Of a DNA stretch of 64,000 nt, positions 34,066-42,178 are shown piece by piece. Made by a program: the position numbers and the translations under genes. Each line of letters starts with the position of its first letter. Position 1 is the first letter of the stretch. The stretch comes from Dyadobacter sp. UC 10. GTDB taxonomy: Bacteria; Bacteroidota; Bacteroidia; Cytophagales; Spirosomataceae. The notes under the pieces were generated by a model that saw only the letters and a list, made by a program, of their open reading frames with translations, was not told where the DNA came from and did no database searches. The stretch spans positions 868,001 through 932,000 of the forward strand of contig NZ_VSRN01000001.1 of the NCBI RefSeq assembly GCF_008369915.1, read 5' to 3'.

Positions 34066-35883
34066 ATGCCGATTTTAGAAACGAAAGAGTCGATCAAAAA
34101 CCGATTGCATAAGGAAGCTGCCCGGCAATGGGGCGTGGATGAAATTGACCTGAAAAATGGTTCGTTCGACCCGCTCATAGATCTGCTGTTTGGTGCGTTT
34201 GCAACCGAAACAGAGAAAATCTGGCAGGAGATCGAGTCTTCAAAGTCCCATACTGTAAAGCGTATGGCGGAAACCGTGCTACCCGAAACAATGACAGGCA
34301 TTATTCCCGCACACTCCGTATTATTGCTAAAAACCACTTCCGGACCCATCGACATCACTGCTTCGGACCAGTTCACTACCCAGGGAAATAACCCGATTAC
34401 AATGAGCCCGGCCGGATCTTTCCGTCTCTCGGGCGCAAATGTCCGTTTCATCGCAACCGGCTCGCAAATCGATAAGATCAGCGCCACTTTTCAGAGAGAA
34501 ACTGTATTCCGGATATCCGGCAAGCCAATTGAACAGCAAATCTGCTGGATCGCCATTGACATACCCGAAAAAGAAGTGCCTGATCAACTGGCGTTGTTTT
34601 TCAATTGGAACGCCATCGCTGATCAATCCAAAAACCTCCCCTACGTTCCGCTGATTAAGTTTTCCAACAGCAAGCCAGGCACATTTACAGATCCCGTCCT
34701 GCATTACGGATCGCTGGACGGTATGACTGCTATTGAAACTGCTGAAAATAAAAGGCATTTTTTTGAACCCATCGAAGAGAGCGTAAGGGAAGCATACAAC
34801 CCGCACTTCATTACAGTTACCGGACTTAAGGAAGGATATGAGCTTGAAAATCATCCTAGGGAATGGGCTGGGATTATTCCGGAAGCGAATGCTAAAACGC
34901 TTTTCCCTGACAAGTTGCTTTGGATCAAAATGCGCTGCCCGGCTTCCATTGCGCCCGATGCTCTGGACAAAATGGAGGTTTTCACAAACTGTGTTCCCGT
35001 CCTCAACCGAAAACTGGTACACCAGCGGGGCAGATTGCAGCCGCTTTTCAATGTATTTGGCCTGAAAGATGACGATGGTTTTATGGCCGTCGAAAAAGTT
35101 GTGAACGGAGACGGGGAAACGCTCCTGTCAACTGAAAAAAATAAATTCGTGAACGGTCAGAATGTGTACGCGCTACGCAACCGAGGTGTCGCCCGTTTTG
35201 ACCAGCGTGACGCTTTTCAAAGCCTGAATGATGTTACGGCCAAAATGCGTGATGATCTGGCTGCATTTAACGCACTTGACATTTCCATTGTCTCCAACCA
35301 CCTGGATAAGATCAACCAGAGTGTCAGCAAATTAAAAGAGCACCTGGATACATTCGACTTTGCATTGCCGCAGGTTTACATAATGGTCAAAACAAGATCT
35401 GTTGGAACCATCCTTGATGTGTATTTCTGGACCTGCCAGGGTGAAAAGGCAAACGGCCTGCGCGCACTAACGAAATTGAACGCTTCTGCTTCCAACCAGT
35501 TTAAAACCGAAGCTTCCTTCTTAATGCTCCCTACCACAGGCGGTCGCGCGCCGATGGACGACGTGCAAATGCAGCTTGCGCTCAAAGAAACACTGCTCAC
35601 ACGCGGGCGGGCCGTCACCATCGAAGATTACCGCACAATTGCACAGAACTATTTAGGTCAGGAAGCATTAAAAGTCGAAGTAAAAAAAGGTTTGGGAATA
35701 GGCGAAGGGCAAAAAGAGGGCCTTCGCTTCGCACTGAATGTACTGATATTCCCTAAAAACGGAGACCAGAGTGACGAATACTGGATGCGGCGGGCCCGAC
35801 TGGTCAAGAACAGCCTGTTACAAAAGTCTGTCGGGATGATACCTCTGTATGTTTCTGTTCACGGATTCAACTGGAAAATATGA
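34066..35883 (+). CDS. tssF: TssF, baseplate wedge protein
   Basis: A 605-residue TssF/VasA-type baseplate subunit: N-terminal 'RQWGVDEIDLKNGSFDPLID' and LLFGAFATETEKIW helices, the conserved 'ETVLPETMTGIIPAHSVL' strand region and a C-terminal TLEDYR-like element 'RAVTIEDYRTIAQNYLG'. It forms the TssF2-TssG wedge with the next gene, whose ATG overlaps its stop by four bases. Confidence 0.9.
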   Translation: MPILETKESIKNRLHKEAARQWGVDEIDLKNGSFDPLIDLLFGAFATETEKIWQEIESSKSHTVKRMAETVLPETMTGIIPAHSVLLLKTTSGPIDITASDQFTTQGNNPITMSPAGSFRLSGANVRFIATGSQIDKISATFQRETVFRISGKPIEQQICWIAIDIPEKEVPDQLALFFNWNAIADQSKNLPYVPLIKFSNSKPGTFTDPVLHYGSLDGMTAIETAENKRHFFEPIEESVREAYNPHFITVTGLKEGYELENHPREWAGIIPEANAKTLFPDKLLWIKMRCPASIAPDALDKMEVFTNCVPVLNRKLVHQRGRLQPLFNVFGLKDDDGFMAVEKVVNGDGETLLSTEKNKFVNGQNVYALRNRGVARFDQRDAFQSLNDVTAKMRDDLAAFNALDISIVSNHLDKINQSVSKLKEHLDTFDFALPQVYIMVKTRSVGTILDVYFWTCQGEKANGLRALTKLNASASNQFKTEASFLMLPTTGGRAPMDDVQMQLALKETLLTRGRAVTIEDYRTIAQNYLGQEALKVEVKKGLGIGEGQKEGLRFALNVLIFPKNGDQSDEYWMRRARLVKNSLLQKSVGMIPLYVSVHGFNWKI

Positions 35884-36830
35884 TGGAGATATACCAGATT
35901 GCCGAGAAACTGCTCGAGTTAAAAGCTGACTTGCGCGCGGAGACCATTGCAAGAGAGATTACCGAAGCTGCAATCCATTCCCCTGAAAATATTTTGTTAA
36001 CACCTGTCGGAGCTTTCAACCGGTCGGGATCCAGGGATGTTACGGCCATCACGGACGAGAACCTGAATTCCGACCTGCAGACACCTTATGCCAAAGTGCA
36101 CATGGCACGGGAGGGGATTTTTGATATGCTTCCACCGGGAATGATTTTCCAGCCGACGATCAGCCGGGGTGAGCGTTCTGCCGAAGTTGTGCTGGAAGAC
36201 ATTGGTGACTACGAAACCGAAATTAATCAGGCCAGAACCTTCTTCTCACCTTTTGATATAGAATTTGGAAGGCAGCGTGTTGCGATTGAAATGCATGAGC
36301 ACCATTCCGTGGTGGATCCGTTTGCCTGTTACCACGATACTCTTTTTAACTATTTATGGCCTGATCTGGATCTGGAACTTTCTCCGGAACAGAAGGAGGC
36401 AATTCTGGAGCTTACCATTCACGCTCATTTGATCGTGGGCAATATGCAGGCCTGTCAAGTCTATTTTGAAAGAGTCCTGGGACAAAAGGTGGCATTTGAA
36501 ACAAATAGCCAAAAAACAAATCAGAGCATTGAAATCGACTTTCTGCAACCGCTGGGCAAAAGCATATTGGGAGTCGAATGGATTTTGCATGGGAGCTATC
36601 ACGACCCGGATCACATCGATATCCGTATCGGTCCCGTCGCAGATTCCGAGCTTTACCATTTCAGAAGCGATGAACCGTTTGGAAAACATTATCGTATCCT
36701 CATATTCCTGTGCGGCTTACTGTTACCGGCGGAAATTTCCTGGAAAATGTTGCTTATCGCGGAAAAGGGGTTTTTCACCATAAATAAAACCAGGGAAACA
36801 GGCGTCCTCGGTTATTCAACCATTTTGTGA
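35880..36830 (+). CDS. tssG: TssG, baseplate wedge protein
   Basis: A 316-residue TssG/VasB-type protein starting MMEIYQIAEKLLELKADLRA. It has the typical 'LPPGMIFQPTISRGE'-like middle and 'HIDIRIGPV' late motif used in the wedge. Translationally coupled to tssF (ATGA overlap) and followed by tssN in nearly overlapping frame, so stoichiometric baseplate synthesis is expected. Confidence 0.85.
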   Translation: MMEIYQIAEKLLELKADLRAETIAREITEAAIHSPENILLTPVGAFNRSGSRDVTAITDENLNSDLQTPYAKVHMAREGIFDMLPPGMIFQPTISRGERSAEVVLEDIGDYETEINQARTFFSPFDIEFGRQRVAIEMHEHHSVVDPFACYHDTLFNYLWPDLDLELSPEQKEAILELTIHAHLIVGNMQACQVYFERVLGQKVAFETNSQKTNQSIEIDFLQPLGKSILGVEWILHGSYHDPDHIDIRIGPVADSELYHFRSDEPFGKHYRILIFLCGLLLPAEISWKMLLIAEKGFFTINKTRETGVLGYSTIL

Positions 36831-36841
36831 TTTCCGGACCT

Positions 36842-37690
36842 ATGGAGTTATTCTATAAAATATTACCAGCATTGCTAGCACTTTTATCCGGGCTGGCCTT
36901 CACCGGTATTTTAATGTATGAGAAAGGAAGCGCGATGTCCATTTTAAGGTGGGCGATCTGGCTGATCTGGACATTTCTTCTCTTTGCAATTTTAGGATTT
37001 GTCAATTCAACAACCGATTCGATCACAAGCGCTTTCACCATACTTTTTGTCTCGTCCTTTGTAATGGGGATCCTGTATCTGGTTCTGGCAGCGAGGACCC
37101 TGCCCTGGTGGAGCAGCGATTTGCTAGTTGATGTTTTCATAGCCGGCCTGTCACTTTATTTTGCAGGCATAGCCGGATACATTATCACATACAACCTTTT
37201 GGAACACGAAAACCCTTTCCGATACCTTTTGCTCTCCGGTTCTCCCGCATTCATTCTCCCGGCGCTGGTTTCTGTTTCATATAAACTTTGGATGAAAATC
37301 CCTGCATTCCGGTACAAGACCTGGACTTATCCGGTAAGTGAGCCGGTGCCGAGGTTGGTACCTGTTGAAACCGTCAGGGTGATGATGCATTTTACGCCTG
37401 TGCCCGGGAAGAATGAGGCATTTGAAGGCTATGAAGTAGAATATCCCGGAAACACGTCGTTGGGACAGCTTTTCCATTACTTTATATCCTTTCACAATAA
37501 GCACAGGGAATATCGCAAGAAACCGATCCAGTTCTTATCGAATAATCAGCTTCCGCTTGAATGGATGTTGTTCAAATATTCTCCTCAAAAAAAGCGGATC
37601 ATTTTGGATACAGATAAAACCCTTTTTGAAAATGATGTAAAGGGAAATGATATTATTTACGCAATCAGCACTAATCCAACCCAGTCATGA
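36842..37690 (+). CDS. tssN: TssN, multi-pass membrane protein of the Bacteroidetes T6SS
   Basis: About 282 residues. Five hydrophobic helices fill residues about 5-165 (for example ILPALLALLSGLAFTGIL and 'SAFTILFVSSFVMGILYLV'), then a soluble domain of about 115 residues with 'VMMHFTPVPGKNEAFEGYE'. This is the TssN layout; TssN replaces part of the TssJLM membrane complex in subtype iii systems and docks the baseplate. A GTG at 36827 overlaps the tssG stop by four bases and is an alternative start; the ATG at 36842 opens directly with the first helix. The stop overlaps the tssK start. Confidence 0.85.
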   Translation: MELFYKILPALLALLSGLAFTGILMYEKGSAMSILRWAIWLIWTFLLFAILGFVNSTTDSITSAFTILFVSSFVMGILYLVLAARTLPWWSSDLLVDVFIAGLSLYFAGIAGYIITYNLLEHENPFRYLLLSGSPAFILPALVSVSYKLWMKIPAFRYKTWTYPVSEPVPRLVPVETVRVMMHFTPVPGKNEAFEGYEVEYPGNTSLGQLFHYFISFHNKHREYRKKPIQFLSNNQLPLEWMLFKYSPQKKRIILDTDKTLFENDVKGNDIIYAISTNPTQS

Positions 37691-38784
37691 CACTTCCAGA
37701 AATTACTTATCCATTTCTGAACTGGCGGGATGGGATGAAAATCACCCAGCGACACCTCGTCGCTCACGACCATGCGATCCGCGATGCCATACGCGATGCA
37801 ACTGCCATCTTCCTGAATGGCCATAATTACGGGTTATTGCCAGCCGTTGATAACTCGGGCGCGGGAATCCAGCTGCGGGTCCTGGGCGACACCATTCAAA
37901 TGTTGTCCTGCCGCGCGATAACGCCAGGCGGTATACGCGTGGAATGGGACGCGGGCGCGGATCCGGACAGCGTAAGCTTGTCGTTGATGGATTATAAAAA
38001 CCGCCTGGGCAATGCAGGTATCTTTTATGTGGTGCTGCGGATCTCATTGTCCAGCCTGACGGAAACCGGCGAATACGATTTGGAAGAGCAGCCGCTTCGT
38101 AAGCCATTCGTGACATTGAAACCTATGCTGGAATTGCTTTCTGTTCATGAAAAGCTTTCGGATGCTTATAGTATGCCCATTTTCAGGATACGTTTTGAAG
38201 GACAAATGTTCTCGCCCGATTACGATTACATTCCTCCGTCTGCAGGCGTGTTTGGCGAAAATTTGCTCTGGTATTATGAAACCTGCGGGAAACAGATCAA
38301 CAGCATTCACCAGACGGCGATATTGATCCTGAAAAAAATAAACGGGATGCAGAACCAATCGCCTGTAGCAAGGGACATTTACCAGATCTCTGAAAAGCTG
38401 GTCTTCGCAGGACTGGAAATTATCGACCATTACCGTTTAATTTCCAAAGACCTCCCCCCTATCCATTTCATCCAGGAGCTGATCAGATATGCCCGCACGA
38501 TGCGCACCGCAATCGATTGCCTGTCGGAAAATAATGCCAATCGTTTTTATCAGTATTTGCGGAACAATGTAGCCGGAACAACGAAATTCAACACGCACTA
38601 CGGAGAAGTGACTAAGTCTGTGATGGATTCAATGATCGATTCGGTGTTGACAAGCCCCTACTATCACAATGATTGCAGCCTGTTGCTGGACAATGTGAAA
38701 GGTTACCTGGATTTCATTGATTTCGTTTTTCAGAATCTTCTGGCGCTTCCATACGTTGATGCCGGAAAATGGGATATTGCTTAA
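37687..38784 (+). CDS. tssK: TssK, baseplate-to-membrane adaptor
   Basis: A 365-residue TssK/VasE-type protein beginning 'ITYPFLNWRDGMKITQRHLV', with the conserved N-terminal 'F..GM.....H' pattern and an acidic 'RVEWDAGADPD' beta region. TssK connects the TssEFG wedge with the membrane complex. The ATG overlaps the tssN stop by four bases. It is somewhat shorter than proteobacterial TssK (about 445), as usual for subtype iii. Confidence 0.85.
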   Translation: MTLPEITYPFLNWRDGMKITQRHLVAHDHAIRDAIRDATAIFLNGHNYGLLPAVDNSGAGIQLRVLGDTIQMLSCRAITPGGIRVEWDAGADPDSVSLSLMDYKNRLGNAGIFYVVLRISLSSLTETGEYDLEEQPLRKPFVTLKPMLELLSVHEKLSDAYSMPIFRIRFEGQMFSPDYDYIPPSAGVFGENLLWYYETCGKQINSIHQTAILILKKINGMQNQSPVARDIYQISEKLVFAGLEIIDHYRLISKDLPPIHFIQELIRYARTMRTAIDCLSENNANRFYQYLRNNVAGTTKFNTHYGEVTKSVMDSMIDSVLTSPYYHNDCSLLLDNVKGYLDFIDFVFQNLLALPYVDAGKWDIA

Positions 38785-38796
38785 CCTGCACTTCAT

Positions 38797-39279
38797 ATGA
38801 ACCGATCACAATGGTATATATTGACCAACCTTGCACTGCTGCTCTTCGGAACCATCGCGTTCTACTACACAACTCCCAAATTCCGCAAGAGTAATCATAC
38901 AAAGCTGATCAGCCAGGAAAAAGAAAGAAATTTCAGGAAAGAAGTAATCATTCTCGACAGTTTGTACAAAAAACACGTGGCAGCGCTCAGCTCGAGCGAC
39001 CAGATTGCGATTGCAAGCTCAGATGCCGTTTTAGAAACCCAGTTCGCATTGATAAAAAAAGAATACTCCGGCCAGACGCCCCCCGCCCTGCTGGCCTCCA
39101 AGCTGATCCGCAATTATCAGGTCAGGGTCTTGCTGAACAAACACATACTGTCCAGGAGAATTGACCAGGCCGATGAGATAAAACGCGTTAATTCGCTGGT
39201 TTCCAAACTAGAAGAGCAAAATGCAGAATTGAAATCTCAGAATCAAATGATCAGGCAAGTCCTGCTGAGCTTACCATAA
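38797..39279 (+). CDS. Single-pass membrane protein with C-terminal coiled coil, probable T6SS membrane-complex part
   Basis: A 160-residue protein with one N-terminal transmembrane helix (about residues 7-27, ILTNLALLLFGTIAFYYT) and a periplasmic helical part ending in a coiled coil (about 125-155, 'VSKLEEQNAELKSQNQMIRQ'). It has the size and topology of the small inner-membrane subunits of the TssNQOPR complex and shares gross architecture with the following gene. A specific Tss letter is not assigned. It begins 12 bp after tssK. Confidence 0.65.
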   Translation: MNRSQWYILTNLALLLFGTIAFYYTTPKFRKSNHTKLISQEKERNFRKEVIILDSLYKKHVAALSSSDQIAIASSDAVLETQFALIKKEYSGQTPPALLASKLIRNYQVRVLLNKHILSRRIDQADEIKRVNSLVSKLEEQNAELKSQNQMIRQVLLSLP

Positions 39280-39289
39280 CCGACACTCC

Positions 39290-39772
39290 ATGAGACCAAT
39301 CAATTCCGCCCAGCGAACTGCCACAATCCTCCGGTTCTTACTATGCTATGTCACGATGCTACTGGTTGTCGGCTTCCTGCTCTATCTTTCCCTGATTGAA
39401 GTTCCAAAAAGGCAAAACGAGTTAACCGCTGTGACCAACGAGCAAGTAGAAAAACTGATACGCCACACCGACGACGCCGACACTTTGGTCATCCAGATTC
39501 AGAAAGCGACCGAAGTCAAAGCTGAGGCACTCGCTCCGCTCTTCAAATGGACAGGAGATTTGCAGACTGCTTATCAGCAACCATTTTATAAAAGCATCAT
39601 CAGTAGTTACGTGGACCTGTTTAATGAAATTGTTAAAAGTAAAACGGCCGACACCACGCTGGCAAGCTTAAAGACCAGAATGACCATCCTCCAAAAAGAG
39701 AATCTTGAACTAATGAAACAGCATGGTGAACTTAAGGATGAGCTGACTGCTGCCAAAATGAAGCACAATTAA
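39290..39772 (+). CDS. tssO: TssO-like single-pass membrane protein
   Basis: A 160-residue protein: a basic N-terminus (INSAQRTATILRF), one transmembrane helix (about 14-36, LLCYVTMLLVVGFLLYLSL), immediately followed by 'EVPKRQNEL', the pattern remembered for TssO, then a helical periplasmic region ending in a coiled coil (MTILQKENLELMKQHGEL). TssO belongs to the TssNQOPR envelope complex of Bacteroidetes. It is the last gene of the core operon; TssP, TssQ and TssR are not seen after it. Confidence 0.65.
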   Translation: MRPINSAQRTATILRFLLCYVTMLLVVGFLLYLSLIEVPKRQNELTAVTNEQVEKLIRHTDDADTLVIQIQKATEVKAEALAPLFKWTGDLQTAYQQPFYKSIISSYVDLFNEIVKSKTADTTLASLKTRMTILQKENLELMKQHGELKDELTAAKMKHN

Positions 39773-40936
39773 GGGTAGGAGCTTGCATGTGAGCAAGGGA
39801 TTCTAACTTAACTCATCACGCACCTGCAGTTATCTGACACAGAGATTGATATGTCCCTTACCAGCGGCGCTGTCTAAACCAATAGCAAAGCCTTTCGAAA
39901 TCAAACCCAAACAGTTAAAGGATCTAGGATAGAAATATGCATAATTACATATAGTTGTATGGCTGAGCTTGTGCCTTAACATGAGAGAGAGATTCGAACG
40001 ATTGACTTAATGATTGAAAGTCAACCAGATAAAAAATCTCTAAAATGCACTCCATGATGTACGAAACGGTCGAAAATACTAACTTAAACAACCTAGTTAA
40101 CTATTTGATTATCAATGAATAACAATTCCTCTTCAAGATAAAATAAAAACATAGAATTTGTAAGAAAAAATAGCAGGTCGTAAATCGTGGAATTTTTCAA
40201 GAATGGCTTCAAAATTATGATTTCTAAGTGGTAGACACTTTGCGAAATTGTTAAAAATATAGTCGAGTATTTTGCTACTGACAGCCACGCAAGATTAAAG
40301 TCCTCAAAATAATTAGGTGGAGCTTATGTTCGGGGTATTGGGATACAATAGCCGCCTAGCTAAATGTTTTAGGATACATATGTCAACTATGTAAAATTGC
40401 TCCAAGGTCTAGATCTATGTATCCAGGAGTAACCTTCCACAAGCTGTCAAACTATTGTTAAATATTTAAGCATTCCAACCGACACCAATAGGTTCAGTGC
40501 TTTTGATCAATATGAAACGATCTTGGTAGCTTACAAAATCAACCGGCTGCGTAGTCTGGTTGCGACTTTATTTAGAACTATAAGCCCTTGAAGAAAAGAA
40601 GATTGAGCCTTTGAAAAGTATGGCCTCGTAGGCTTCCCCAACGTATTTCCCAGAACGCGTTTTAAATGCCAATAATAGGGCCTACCCCTTCGCAAGAGAT
40701 GAGTGAAATTGCTAAAAGTCAAGAGTGAGCTTAATCTTCATCGATGCGTGTTACAACAAGAATTACAAGATTGAAAAAGAGGAATTGGAATACCTTGGCA
40801 GTCGGGTTACATTGCTGAAAGATTTGACGGAACGGATTTGCAGGGAGCGGATTGCGGGGTTTGCGGATAGCTGATCCAATGAACGAAGCTTTGTTCGCTT
40901 TGCCTCCCAACAATCAGTACATGCTTACAGCTGCTT
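39773..40936. other. 1.16-kb AT-rich intergenic region between T6SS operon and accessory island
   Basis: No convincing gene is present. Short frames on the minus strand (40531-40722, 40731-40913) have no recognisable product. On the plus strand, a stop-free stretch at 40716-40874 encodes a plausible helical fragment ('KIEKEELEYLGSRVTLLKDL') without a start and may be gene debris. The composition drops sharply in GC relative to the T6SS operon. A tRNA-3'-end-like string lies at 39983-39999. Confidence 0.6.
39983..39999 (-). other. tRNA 3'-end-like sequence, possible attachment-site remnant
   Basis: Read leftward, this is GTTCGAATCTCTCTCTC, which resembles a T-loop plus the 3' acceptor strand of a tRNA (such as a tRNA-Ser with a GGAGAGA acceptor). 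No tRNA body is attached and the T-stem does not pair, so it is at most a fragment. It lies at the junction of the T6SS operon and the accessory island. Confidence 0.25.
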
Positions 40937-41680
40937 TCAACCTTCCCGGATTAACGTCCTGAAACTCTCCGGCTCCAATACCTTGACCTTTTCACCGAAG
41001 GCCAACAATGCGCTTTCTAATTCATAATTTGGGCTCACCTCTATGGAGATCACCAACTCCTGATCTGTCCTGGACTTGACCTTTTGTGAGCCGTGTAATG
41101 GTTTCGATAATATGTAAGGTGCGGTTTTCAAATCGAATGAAAGCAGAATTTCGGTTACAGCGGATTCCTCCAATCTCGTAACGCCGACGATGTCGTCAAA
41201 ATATTCGTTGAAGTCGCAGAGTGTGTTTTCTATAAAAGGGACATCTTCCTCCCTGACTTCGACAATGCGGTCAAGAGCCAGATTGAAGATTTTCTCGTAT
41301 TTGCTATTTAGCCCAAAAAGAAACCAGCGATTGTTGTACTGCTTCAAATAATATGGGTGAATGATAAGCTCAGAAGTTTCCTCATTATGAAATGGTTGAT
41401 ACTGAATGCGCAACACTTGTTTATACAAAATGCACTGAAACAACATGCCCAGGCGTTCAATGCCTGTCAGATACTGATTGTTGTCGAAACTGATGATGGG
41501 CGCATGATTTGGTTCCAACAGGAAAGACTGTTGCAGTTTGGGCATCAGCTCATTCACCCAACCAAATTGTGGCATTCCCTCAAACCGTGCCAGTAATTCC
41601 ATTGCTGATTTCAGCTGTTCTATCTCCGATTGGTTGAGCGGCTGTTTTTCAATGGAAAATTTCGGGTCATGCCCGGTAAC
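40937..41680 (-). pseudogene. WYL-domain transcriptional regulator lacking its N-terminal HTH
   Basis: The frame contains a full WYL ligand-binding region (HPYYLKQYNNRWFLFGLN, 'FNLALDRIVEVRE', and a C-terminal WCX-like part ending FRTLIREG). Open sequence continues upstream of the first ATG (41602) with residues typical of this family just before the WYL region ('FSIEKQPLNQSEIEQLKSAM'), but a TAA at 41681-41683 ends it. The usual N-terminal winged helix of about 90 residues is missing. The 221-residue product from 41602 could bind ligand but not DNA. Likely decayed, with the small XRE gene now upstream. Confidence 0.6.
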
Positions 41681-41764
41681 TTACATCACATTGCCTGTAA
41701 GATATCCGGGCACTTCCCATCAGATTTATTTAAATTGCTTTTTTTAACAAAACACCTTTCCGCA

Positions 41765-42172
41765 ATGGCATATACTACCTCCAATCCAAAGATCCACGAA
41801 GGTCGTAACTTAAAGCGTTTCAGGGAGATGATGTCCGTGAAGCAAGACGCGCTCGCGTTTGAGCTTGGCGAAGACTGGAACCAGCAGAAAGTTTCTTTGC
41901 TCGAACAAAAAGAAAAGATCGATTCCGACATTTTGGAGCAAGTTGCAGCGATTTTGAAAATACCAGCTGAGGCGATTCGGAATTTTGATGAGAATCAAGC
42001 GATAAACATTATCTCGAACACCTTTGATAATGGATCAGCTATTTACCAAACTAATAACAATCCGATCGATAAGTTAATGCAGCTTCATGAGGAGAAGATT
42101 GCTTTGTATGAGCGGATGTTGAAGGAGAAGGATGAGATGATGGGGCGCTTGGAGCGGTTGATTTCGAAATAG
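41765..42172 (+). CDS. XRE-family helix-turn-helix protein
   Basis: A 135-residue protein. Residues about 10-65 are an XRE helix-turn-helix (EGRNLKRFREMMSVKQDALA, then a 'W.QQKVSLLEQK' recognition helix). The C-terminal half is helical and charged, probably a dimerisation coiled coil (EEKIALYERMLKEKDEMMGR). The ATG at 41765 is used. It converges with the nuclease-like gene, with six bases between stops, and could regulate the island. Upstream sequences overlap the broken WYL gene. Confidence 0.75.
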   Translation: MAYTTSNPKIHEGRNLKRFREMMSVKQDALAFELGEDWNQQKVSLLEQKEKIDSDILEQVAAILKIPAEAIRNFDENQAINIISNTFDNGSAIYQTNNNPIDKLMQLHEEKIALYERMLKEKDEMMGRLERLISK

Positions 42173-42178
42173 AACAAA

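Noticed and set aside
39961..40020. A complete tRNA gene at the T6SS/island junction
   Set aside because: Only a T-loop-like and acceptor-like string is present; the T-stem does not pair and no anticodon arm can be found, so it is listed only as a possible remnant.
40531..40913. Two short leftward frames in the 1.1-kb gap
   Set aside because: No recognisable protein features, no good start context, and no continuity with the adjacent WYL frame.
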